From positions 1-9,384 of the forward strand of contig QQUD01000643.1 in assembly GCA_008501785.1 (NCBI GenBank): 9,384 bases of DNA. The letters run 5' to 3'. The notes below the pieces were generated by a model, which saw only the letters and a program-made list of their open reading frames with translations, had not been told where the DNA came from and did no database searches. Position 1 is the stretch's first letter; each line of letters starts with the position of its first letter. The translations under genes and the position numbers were made by a program. This DNA comes from Chloroflexota bacterium (GTDB lineage Bacteria; Chloroflexota; Anaerolineae; Promineifilales; Promineifilaceae). Of this stretch, positions 1 to 5,287 are shown piece after piece.

Positions 1-1
1 T

Positions 2-634
2 CAACTCGAAGGTCAAATTACATTGGCAAACGGACATCCGGCAGGCTATCCGACTAAACCATTGGCCGTGCTGCATTGCCAAAATGGCAAATGGTTAATC
101 ACTGCGTGGCAAAACACACCGGTCATGACGCATACGTTTGCCGACCCGCCGCCACCTAAACAGACACCGACGCTGTTGCAGCCCGGTGAGGGGGAAACCT
201 TGCTGGAAGTGATTGGACAGCGTGTTGTGACAGCGAAAGTGAAATCTGTGGAGACGGGAGGACGGTGGTCGCTGGTTGAGTATGTCGCTCCGCCTCATTT
301 CACTGGGCCACCACCCCATTTTCATCGCGAAATGAGCGAATCTTTTTATGTGCTTTCTGGTGAGTTGTCTGTTGCCGTGGAAAATGAGGTTAGTACGCAT
401 TCCGCCGGGTCTTTTGTTAATGTACCTGCTGGTATGACGCACACTTTTGCCAATCAGTTAGATCACCCCACTACTTTTCTGATTTGGATGTCCCCAGGTG
501 GCTTCGAACAATATTTTGCTGATTTACATCAACTCATTGCAACCGAGGGTGGGCAATGGCCGCTGTCTGATATGCGCAAAGTGGCGGTTATCGAGCAAAA
601 GTATGACATCAACTATCCACAACAGAGTTCATAA
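2..634 (+). CDS. NTF2/SnoaL-like tail fused to a cupin domain (5' partial)
   Basis: The frame is open to the left window edge, so the true start is outside; the in-frame TTG at 23 is not a credible start. The first ~45 visible residues (GKWLITAWQNTPV at about 29-41) resemble the last strands of SnoaL-like/DUF4440 (SgcJ/EcaC-type) NTF2 folds, which often end in a 'W-x-I-x-x-x-Q-N-T' strand. After a proline-rich linker (49-53) comes a complete cupin. Motif 1 is at 102-120, with H106, H108 and E113 as probable metal ligands and G120. Motif 2 is at 136-151, G-x5-P-x-G-x2-H-x3-N, with H147. Both cupin motifs fit consensus exactly, so metal binding is likely. The substrate is unknown; such proteins are cytoplasmic and often act in small-molecule or polyketide-type chemistry. 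The gene ends 27 nt before the next gene on the same strand, suggesting co-transcription. The cupin call is firm; the NTF2 part is inferred from a short stretch. Confidence 0.8.
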   Translation, partial: QLEGQITLANGHPAGYPTKPLAVLHCQNGKWLITAWQNTPVMTHTFADPPPPKQTPTLLQPGEGETLLEVIGQRVVTAKVKSVETGGRWSLVEYVAPPHFTGPPPHFHREMSESFYVLSGELSVAVENEVSTHSAGSFVNVPAGMTHTFANQLDHPTTFLIWMSPGGFEQYFADLHQLIATEGGQWPLSDMRKVAVIEQKYDINYPQQSS

Positions 635-661
635 TTTACCAGATTTAAGGAGACAAAATAG

Positions 662-1204
662 ATGAAAAACTCAGGTAGTGTCCTAAAAATAATGATCTTT
701 GTGCTGATGTTGTTGTGGTTGATACGGCCGTTTACTGCATTCGCAAAACAGTCTGAACCAGTCGCCATTAACAATATCATTTATGAAGTAACCAGCACCG
801 AGAGCCGGGAGCTAGCAAACGGCAGGGTTGCTTTGATTGTTGTGGCAACTGGTGAGGGAGTCATTGCTTGCCAGCATAATCTGACGTGCTTTGAAGCTGG
901 TCTTGATGGGGATATAGCAGAGTTGCAGCAAGCATTTCAGGTCGTTGTTAATACCAACAGGGGGCAGACAGCTGGACGAATTCTCATTGACGTGATTGGT
1001 GCAGGCTTTAAAGGTTCCGTGAGAGGGACGACATCCCCTCTGGAAGCGGGAATGTGGCGATTAGACATGACTGCTCGTGCCCGCACACAAGGCGGTGGCA
1101 AACTGAATTTAGAACTAACTGGTGAATTCAATAAGGCATCTGGTTTGATTGAAAACCTGACCGGACAGGGAATCATTACGCAACAGGATATAGGTCAAAT
1201 TTAA
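662..1204 (+). CDS. Secreted hypothetical protein, 180 aa
   Basis: I do not recognise this family. The ATG at 662 is preceded by a good Shine-Dalgarno (AAGGAG at 647-652, 9 nt spacing). Residues 1-28 form a signal peptide: K2, a hydrophobic core at about 8-21 and a plausible signal peptidase I site after AFA (28). The mature ~150 aa has no further membrane segment. It is rich in short beta-type stretches (RVALIVVAT at 55-63, FQVVVNTN at 92-99, RILIDVIGAG at 106-115) and ends in a glycine-rich half with 'KLNLELTGEF' at 147-156, suggesting an all-beta fold. It has only two cysteines (C70 and C76), which could form a small disulfide loop outside the membrane. It lies between a cupin gene and a membrane-anchored cytochrome c, so it may act in the same extracytoplasmic or oxidative process, but that is only context. 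One ACGGCCGT site falls at its R22-P23 codons. Confidence 0.75.
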   Translation: MKNSGSVLKIMIFVLMLLWLIRPFTAFAKQSEPVAINNIIYEVTSTESRELANGRVALIVVATGEGVIACQHNLTCFEAGLDGDIAELQQAFQVVVNTNRGQTAGRILIDVIGAGFKGSVRGTTSPLEAGMWRLDMTARARTQGGGKLNLELTGEFNKASGLIENLTGQGIITQQDIGQI

Positions 1205-1233
1205 CGAAAAAAATAGCTAAAAAATATTGTAGC

Positions 1234-1270
1234 GCGATTTTCCAAATCGCATATCGAATTAACAATTCGA
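1234..1270. repeat. Pair of adjacent 7-bp hairpins upstream of the cytochrome gene
   Basis: Two perfect inverted repeats sit side by side. GCGATTT (1234-1240) pairs with AAATCGC (1244-1250) around TCC, and TCGAATT (1254-1260) pairs with AATTCGA (1264-1270) around AAC. Both have 7-bp stems and 3-nt loops, 3 nt apart. They fill most of the 87-nt gap between the secreted protein and the cytochrome c gene, and the second ends 8 nt before the cytochrome gene's Shine-Dalgarno. No T-tract follows, so an intrinsic terminator is unlikely. An mRNA-processing or translation-modulating structure, or a remnant of a REP-like repeat, is more plausible. Confidence 0.6.
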
Positions 1271-1291
1271 TTAACATTGGAGGCAAAGTTT

Positions 1292-2188
1292 ATGAAACGA
1301 GCATTGAAATGGATAGGTATTATTGTTGGTGGCATGGTGGGTTTGTTAGTGATTGTTGTCGTTGTGTTGGGGATTGTTGGGGGGAACCGATTGGACAATG
1401 CTCCTGATGTGCCGGTGGCTGTGGTGGCTGCCGCGACGGATGAGGCTGCGGTTGAGCGGGGCAATTATCTGGCCAGGGTTAGTTCTTGCACTGAATGTCA
1501 TGGTGAAGATTTGTCAGGCGAGGTTTTTATTGATGAAGCGCCGATTGGGTATGTGCCTGCGCCAAATTTGACGGCTGGGGCTGGTGGGATTGGTGCGAAT
1601 TATACCGATGCAGATTGGGCGCAGGCGATTCGGCACGGGGTGGGGGGAAACGGCCGTTCTCTCGTCACCATGCCTTCAAATCATTACGCACATTACGGAG
1701 ATGACGATTTTGCCGCATTAATTGCCTACCTGAAAACTGTGCCACCGGTTGATAATGATTTGGGTGAACGAAACATTCAGTTCCCCGGCACAATTATTTT
1801 TGGCGTGTTGGCGTATAACGGTGTGGCGGCTGTTGCCAACACAGACCATGCTGCGGTTGGTGGGAATGCGCCTGCTGTGTCTGCATCGGCTGAGTACGGC
1901 GAATATCTGGTCAATATTGCCTCATGCAATTCGTGTCATGGGGAAAATTTAGCGGGTGCAACTGACCCCGACGGACCGCAAGGGTCTAATTTGACGATGG
2001 GTGGTGATTTGCAAAACTGGTCAGAAGATAATTTTTTTACAGCACTGCGCACTGGGGTCACGCCGGACGGCAATCAGCTAGATTCTGAGATGCCCTGGCA
2101 AAATTATGCTGGCATGAGTGATACAGAATTAGAGGCGTTGTGGGCGCAATTGAACAGTGTAGATGCGCTGCCGACGAATGGGGGGTGA
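1292..2188 (+). CDS. Membrane-anchored diheme cytochrome c
   Basis: The protein has 298 aa. The ATG at 1292 is chosen over an in-frame TTG at 1277 because GGAGG (1279-1283) gives 8 nt spacing. Residues 8-30 form one strongly hydrophobic segment after MKRALK, read as an uncleaved membrane anchor. Two cytochrome c domains follow, each with a CxxCH heme site: CTECH at 66-70 and CNSCH at 212-216. Each has a likely axial methionine downstream in a typical 'MP' context (M127 in VTMPSN, M267 in SEMPWQ). The two halves look like a domain duplication. Both hemes should sit outside the cytoplasmic membrane and pass electrons, as in small diheme class I cytochromes that serve dehydrogenases or oxidases. 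No partner enzyme is encoded nearby, so donor and acceptor are unknown. An ACGGCCGT site encodes N120-G121-R122. The gene converges on the YwbE-like gene across an inverted repeat. Confidence 0.93.
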   Translation: MKRALKWIGIIVGGMVGLLVIVVVVLGIVGGNRLDNAPDVPVAVVAAATDEAAVERGNYLARVSSCTECHGEDLSGEVFIDEAPIGYVPAPNLTAGAGGIGANYTDADWAQAIRHGVGGNGRSLVTMPSNHYAHYGDDDFAALIAYLKTVPPVDNDLGERNIQFPGTIIFGVLAYNGVAAVANTDHAAVGGNAPAVSASAEYGEYLVNIASCNSCHGENLAGATDPDGPQGSNLTMGGDLQNWSEDNFFTALRTGVTPDGNQLDSEMPWQNYAGMSDTELEALWAQLNSVDALPTNGG

Positions 2189-2200
2189 TGATTGATTGTT

Positions 2201-2233
2201 AGGTGCGGCGCACTTCTGAAGTGCGCCGCACCT
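2201..2233. repeat. 16-bp perfect inverted repeat between convergent genes
   Basis: AGGTGCGGCGCACTTC (2201-2216) is perfectly complementary to 2218-2233 around a single T at 2217; as RNA the loop would be about 5-7 nt. It starts 12 nt after the cytochrome stop and ends 8 nt before the stop of the convergent YwbE-like gene, the place for a bidirectional terminator. Neither side has a T-tract, so it is not a canonical rho-independent terminator. The GC-rich, near-perfect dyad also fits a REP-type mobile palindrome. Seen directly: the dyad and its position. Inferred: any function. Confidence 0.8.
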
Positions 2234-2241
2234 TGGATGTG

Positions 2242-2436
2242 TTAACTCAAAATTTCTTTTACGCGCCCCACTGCACCGCTTTCTAGTCGAACCTTGATGC
2301 CGTGAGGGTGGGTGGCCGATTTTGTCAAAATATTTTTGACGATGCCTTCAGTTAAGGTGCCAGTCCGTTGGTCTTTCTTTAAAACAATTGCAACTTTATT
2401 GCCAAGTTTGATATTGCTACGTTTTGTGCCATTCAT
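2242..2436 (-). CDS. ywbE: YwbE family protein (DUF2196)
   Basis: A 64-residue basic protein if started at the ATG at 2436 (MNGTKRSNIK...); an in-frame ATG at 2454 would add six residues. The body matches the YwbE/DUF2196 family closely: VAIVLKKDQRTGTLTEG, then GIVKNILTKS, then HPHGIKVRLESG and a terminal GRVKEI. The family is small and widespread with no established biochemical role; its short, lysine-rich, beta-strand pattern looks like a nucleic-acid-binding fold, but that is inference. The 2436 start is preferred because family members begin with MNG and are about 64 aa long. Neither start has a Shine-Dalgarno. A TGGTACAAT extended -10-like sequence lies just upstream, which would give a leaderless transcript beginning near 2436. 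The gene stands alone, convergent with the cytochrome gene. Confidence 0.85.
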   Translation of the reverse strand: MNGTKRSNIKLGNKVAIVLKKDQRTGTLTEGIVKNILTKSATHPHGIKVRLESGAVGRVKEILS

Positions 2437-2444
2437 GGGGCGGG

Positions 2445-2453
2445 ATTGTACCA
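2445..2453 (-). promoter_or_regulatory. Possible extended -10 promoter of ywbE-like gene
   Basis: On the minus strand this reads TGGTACAAT, a TGn extended -10 element with five of six matches to TATAAT. Transcription starting about 7 nt downstream would begin within one or two bases of the ATG at 2436, which has no Shine-Dalgarno. No good -35 box is present at 16-18 nt spacing, where the left arm of the 26-bp inverted repeat lies. Placement is by eye only. Confidence 0.3.
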
Positions 2454-2455
2454 TC

Positions 2456-2513
2456 AAAGCGATTTCAAGACCTGATAGGTTTTTTATAACCTATCAGGTC
2501 TTGAAATCGCTTT
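2456..2513. repeat. 26-bp perfect inverted repeat (terminator-like or mobile palindrome)
   Basis: The arms 2456-2481 and 2488-2513 are perfectly complementary over 26 bp around a 6-nt TTTTAT loop. The core contains CCTGATAGGTT and its complement AACCTATCAGG. On the + strand the stem runs into six Ts (2511-2516), so read in that direction it resembles a very long intrinsic terminator, although no + strand gene lies immediately upstream. On the - strand it sits directly before the YwbE-like gene, over its -35 region. The length and perfection of the dyad suggest a recently dispersed REP/MITE-like element rather than an ordinary terminator; that part is inference. Confidence 0.85.
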
Positions 2514-2516
2514 TTT

Positions 2517-2821
2517 GAAAAATTGATAAATACATTCAATAAATTTATATAAAATGACATTATTTTAAGTAAAACTATTAGAATATGCAAATTAATGCTT
2601 AATAACAGCAATTTCCTTATGAAATCGATTCGTGATTTTGCTTTTCAACCTATGGAAAAAATTAGGCAAATTGGATTGGGTTTGGCGCGATAAAATTGCT
2701 AAGAAGAATCCAAAACTAATGTCTTTGATTATACGTTAATCTTGTAATACTTCAAAATATCATAGACAAAATTTAAAAAGATATTGCCTGGAAAAAAGAC
2801 ATGATGTGCTGAAATCTACAA
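2517..2821. other. AT-rich intergenic stretch without a convincing gene
   Basis: These ~305 bases are visibly much richer in A and T than the flanking genes. They separate the upstream side of the YwbE-like gene from the 3' end of the metallophosphoesterase gene. The only coding hint is a 35-codon + strand frame from GTG 2632 to TAA 2739 (LFNLWKKLGKLDWVW..., tryptophan- and lysine-rich) without a ribosome binding site. An overlapping 24-codon frame starts at ATG 2619. I found no hairpin terminator for the metallophosphoesterase gene, no tRNA and no repeat array. It may hold the wreck of a lost gene or an unrecognised small RNA, but nothing is supported. Confidence 0.6.
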
Positions 2822-3718
2822 CTATTCGTTTACCATCCCCATCAACCCCTCCTGCACCTGCTCCTTCACCTCATCCGTCATCGCGGGTGATTCGGCGACA
2901 TGTTGCAGCAGTGCATCGATGGTAATCACATTACGCTGGCCAGCCCAGCATTCGTGGGCCAGTTTGTACCAGATGGCAGTAAGCGGTTTGGGGGCCAAAT
3001 GGTAGAGGTTGGGGAAGAGTTGGTGCTGAACGGCCGTTAACTCCTCCGCTAAAATTGTGTCCGAAAACTTTTTCAGATTGGCAACAAAACCTTCTTCGAA
3101 AACGACTGGGGGCGTGTAGGGAATGCCGGGTTGGGCTAAGTTGACGTGGGTGATGTGAAAACGGCCGTTTTTCAACATAAACAACAGCGCCACCGTTTGT
3201 ACCGCCTGTTTTGCCATAAAGTTACCGGAGGCAATCGCCCCAGGATTGACGACCTGCACGCCATCTTTTTCGTATAACAATGGGATATGCCAATGCCCCA
3301 TGACGACGAGCGAGGCGTTGGCGCGTCGTCCGCGCTGGACGCTGCGTTCAAGCTTGTCGACGAAATTGTCCCCTTTGCGTGAAGCCATTTCGTCGATGCG
3401 GTCTTGGTAATGGTTGTGCCAGAGCAGGATGCGCTGGCCGCTGATGGTGATGAGCTGCTGGTAGGGGAGTTCGCGGGTGGCTTCTTCTGTTTCGTCGTTG
3501 CCGTGAACGGCCGTTACCGGTGTAATTCGGCTCAGTTCATCGAGCACCCACAGTTCACCCACGTCACCTGCGTGGAGGATGAGGTCTACATTGGAGAAGA
3601 TGGTGGAAACGGCCGTTGGCAGCGTGCGCCATCGTTCTGGCATATGTGTATCAGAAATAAGACCAACACAGGTGGTAACCTGCTCAGGGGATATGTTTGA
3701 CGGGAGAAAACGTTTCAT
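2822..3718 (-). CDS. Calcineurin-like metallophosphoesterase (YfcE/MJ0936-type)
   Basis: The protein has 298 aa from the ATG at 3718; an upstream in-frame TTG at 3754 is less likely. The N-terminal ~195 residues carry the full metallophosphoesterase signature for a two-metal site: D23-x-H25 (SDTH), G51-D52 (HAGDVG), G73-N74-D75 (GNDE), W100-H101-N102-H103, and G141-H-W-H144 followed by N158-P-G. The GNDE and late GHWH..NPG pattern fits the YfcE/MJ0936 (superfamily 2) phosphodiesterases, which hydrolyse phosphodiester or phosphomonoester bonds in the cytoplasm; the natural substrate cannot be read from sequence. An extra ~90-residue C-terminal segment (about 205-298, ending in an acidic helix) has no recognised motif and makes the protein longer than typical YfcE. 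No Shine-Dalgarno precedes the start, but a -10-like TAAAAT lies 7 nt upstream. The gene contains four ACGGCCGT sites in two codon phases, the densest cluster in the window. Confidence 0.88.
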   Translation of the reverse strand: MKRFLPSNISPEQVTTCVGLISDTHMPERWRTLPTAVSTIFSNVDLILHAGDVGELWVLDELSRITPVTAVHGNDETEEATRELPYQQLITISGQRILLWHNHYQDRIDEMASRKGDNFVDKLERSVQRGRRANASLVVMGHWHIPLLYEKDGVQVVNPGAIASGNFMAKQAVQTVALLFMLKNGRFHITHVNLAQPGIPYTPPVVFEEGFVANLKKFSDTILAEELTAVQHQLFPNLYHLAPKPLTAIWYKLAHECWAGQRNVITIDALLQHVAESPAMTDEVKEQVQEGLMGMVNE

Positions 3719-3725
3719 AGGCTGT

Positions 3726-3754
3726 ATTTTAATGGGAATTGCGTTGTTCAACAA
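3726..3754 (-). promoter_or_regulatory. Possible promoter of metallophosphoesterase gene, leaderless
   Basis: The minus strand shows TTGTTG (3754-3749), a 17-nt spacer, then TAAAAT (3731-3726), which matches TATAAT at five of six positions. The expected transcription start falls at about 3718-3720, directly at the ATG, which lacks a Shine-Dalgarno. The upstream phasin-like gene has its own terminator, so an independent promoter is needed here. The -35 match is only moderate. Confidence 0.4.
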
Positions 3755-3801
3755 AACGATTAGAAGATGATTCTCATACGCCCAGAGCAGATAGTTTCAA
3801 T

Positions 3802-3833
3802 AAAAAAAAGCTCTGACCAAACGGTCAGAGCTT
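3802..3833 (-). terminator. Rho-independent terminator of phasin-like gene
   Basis: On the minus strand an 11-bp perfect stem (3833-3823 with 3818-3808; AAGCTCTGACC and its complement) closes a 4-nt GTTT loop. It runs straight into eight Ts (3809-3802). It starts 29 nt after the phasin-like stop codon. This is a textbook intrinsic terminator, and it separates the phasin-like gene from the metallophosphoesterase gene downstream. Confidence 0.93.
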
Positions 3834-3862
3834 CATAATGTTTACCCTAAAGATAGTTGTAC

Positions 3863-4270
3863 TTATGCTTTTTGTGATTTTTTCAGTTGATCAACTTTGC
3901 GGCCTAAGCTAGCAACTTTTTTGTTCAAATCTTCAATGTTGGTTGCGCTGGGAACGTTAACGCGATTGAGTACGTTTTCAGAAAGATCAGTGAACTGTTT
4001 TTCAACTTCTTTTACGCGGTCTTTTACTTCATTTTGGTAAGGTTCAACAAATTCATTTACCATTTTACGGCCGTCTTTTTCCACAACTTCCCCTTTTTCA
4101 ACCATTTTATTGGCGTAGGAGTTTGTGTTTTCGACCAATGCTTTCAAATTTTCTTGCATAAAGGCAACGGTGCCCAATCCAAACCAAAATACCTTGCGAG
4201 CTGTGCCGGTAACCATTTCATAAGTGGTTTCAACTTGTTCCTGGACCACTTCAATTGTTTCGCTAACCAT
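3863..4270 (-). CDS. Phasin-like polyhydroxyalkanoate granule protein
   Basis: The protein has 135 aa. The ATG at 4270 is supported by AGAGG on the minus strand (4282-4278, 7 nt spacing). It matches the PHA granule-associated protein family (PF05597, PhaF/PhaI-like) in layout. An N-terminal amphipathic helix carries the hydrophobic patch VFWFGLGTVAFMQEN (27-41). A charged helical middle follows (about 45-100). The tail, VPSATNIEDLNKKVASLGRK (106-125), is the typical 'VPS..DI..L...V..L...V..L' short coiled coil that drives oligomerisation. Phasins coat intracellular polyester granules and control their size and surface. There is no AAKP-type DNA-binding tail, so it resembles PhaI rather than PhaF. 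No PHA synthase or depolymerase lies in the window, so a general membrane- or lipid-associated helical role remains possible. The gene is monocistronic and has its own terminator. The upstream region carries a twin operator-like site. Confidence 0.78.
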   Translation of the reverse strand: MVSETIEVVQEQVETTYEMVTGTARKVFWFGLGTVAFMQENLKALVENTNSYANKMVEKGEVVEKDGRKMVNEFVEPYQNEVKDRVKEVEKQFTDLSENVLNRVNVPSATNIEDLNKKVASLGRKVDQLKKSQKA

Positions 4271-4347
4271 TTTTAACCTCTTTGTCTATATCAGACGTTT
4301 GTTTTTTCAGTGTTTATTGTTTTAATTTTATTTTAAATACGACGCTA

Positions 4348-4388
4348 TGACGCATCGCGTTATGAATATAATATAACGCAGTGCGTCA
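4348..4388. promoter_or_regulatory. Twin inverted operator-like sites in the divergent intergenic region
   Basis: TGACGCATCGCGTTAT (4348-4363) and ATAACGCAGTGCGTCA (4373-4388) are reverse-complement copies matching at 14 of 16 positions, 9 nt apart. Each copy is itself a small dyad (ACGCATCGCGT, ACGCAGTGCGT). The whole therefore forms two binding sites for a dimeric regulator, of the size TetR-type repressors use. On the minus strand the right-hand copy overlaps a TTGACG -35-like hexamer (4389-4384), facing the phasin-like gene 78 nt away. On the + side the methyltransferase start is about 150 nt away, so the sites could also govern the five-gene run. The 265-nt gap holds no other clear element; a weak TATAGT (4424-4429) is the only -10 candidate on the + strand. 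No regulator gene is nearby. Confidence 0.6.
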
Positions 4389-4535
4389 AAGAAGTCAACC
4401 CCTAACTTAAATTGGATTTATTGTATAGTTGAGAGTGCGTTGCAGCGTAAGGTTGTGTAAGCAGTGTCGTAAGGATGCAGACTTACAGTAAAACAGTACC
4501 GAAGTCATAATGTTTTAGTAGAAGTTAATATAAAT

Positions 4536-5276
4536 ATGATTCAAGAAGAAGTATCAACACCTCAATTTTCAGAAACTGCTGATATTGAAACCTCCTCCGA
4601 TGATTATGCCCGACGATTTGCCGGGGATGTTGGACGATGGTTTTTAGATGTTCAAGCACAGACAACCTTAAATATGTTGTCTGAATATCCGAACGCACGT
4701 ATTTTGGATGTTGGTGGTGGGCATGGTCAAGTGACAGAAACTTTGATCAATAACGGGTTTAAAGTGACTGTTCATGGCAGTGCCGATGTATGCCGAAAGC
4801 GCATTGATCATTTTATTGAGAAAGGGCTTTGTGAATTCAAAGTAGGCGACATTTTGAATCTACCCTTTGCAGATAGGTCGTTTGATGTCGTCATTAGTTA
4901 TCGGCTGCTGCCCCATGTAGATCAATGGCGGCCGTTTTTAGCCGAACTGGCTCGTGTTGCCGATAAAGCAATCATAATTGATTATCCCGAAATTCGCAGT
5001 ATCAATTATATTGCGCCTTTTCTTTTTAAATTTAAGAAACAGCTCGAAGGTAATACACGGCCGTATACATGTTTTCGTAAACCCGACTTGTTGGCAGCGT
5101 TTGAGCAAGAAGCATTTAAACACAGCGATCATTATGCACAATTTTTTGTACCGATGGTCGTCCATCGCACAGTAAAGTCAACAAAATTTTCAGCTTTAAT
5201 TGAGCGGTTTTTTCAATTCACGGGTTTGACTAATTTACTTGGTTCGCCGGTGATTTTGAAGTTAGCAAGGAAATAA
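4536..5276 (+). CDS. Class I SAM-dependent methyltransferase
   Basis: The protein has 246 aa with the Methyltransf_11 type Rossmann core. The SAM-binding motif I is ARILDVGGGHGQV (54-66, glycines 60-62 and 64). A GD pair (104-105) falls in the motif II-III region, and FADRSFDVVISYRLLPHVDQW (111-131) is the motif IV / post-IV block found in UbiE-like enzymes. The first ~50 residues (DDYARRFAG...) cap the active site. The basic, aromatic C-terminus (about 157-246) has no recognised motif and probably sets acceptor specificity. The target (sugar hydroxyl, quinone or lipid) cannot be told. It is the first gene of a tight run with a glycosyltransferase 11 nt downstream, so a glycan or glycolipid acceptor is the best guess. 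The ribosome site is weak. Two CGGCCGT sites encode R132-P133 and R175-P176. Confidence 0.88.
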   Translation: MIQEEVSTPQFSETADIETSSDDYARRFAGDVGRWFLDVQAQTTLNMLSEYPNARILDVGGGHGQVTETLINNGFKVTVHGSADVCRKRIDHFIEKGLCEFKVGDILNLPFADRSFDVVISYRLLPHVDQWRPFLAELARVADKAIIIDYPEIRSINYIAPFLFKFKKQLEGNTRPYTCFRKPDLLAAFEQEAFKHSDHYAQFFVPMVVHRTVKSTKFSALIERFFQFTGLTNLLGSPVILKLARK

Positions 5277-5287
5277 GAGGTAACATA

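Noticed and set aside
1201..1464. Minus-strand 87-codon frame rich in Thr, Ala and Pro
   Set aside because: It crosses the paired hairpins and runs antisense to the cytochrome membrane anchor; composition is typical of antisense translation.
3404..3770. Plus-strand open frames of 98 and 63 codons
   Set aside because: Antisense to the metallophosphoesterase gene, which has every catalytic motif; no ribosome site.
4441..4535. Repeated GTAAG words and short GTAAG/CTTAC dyad as a riboswitch or leader
   Set aside because: Stems are only 5 bp and no known riboswitch core or anti-terminator with T-tract is visible.
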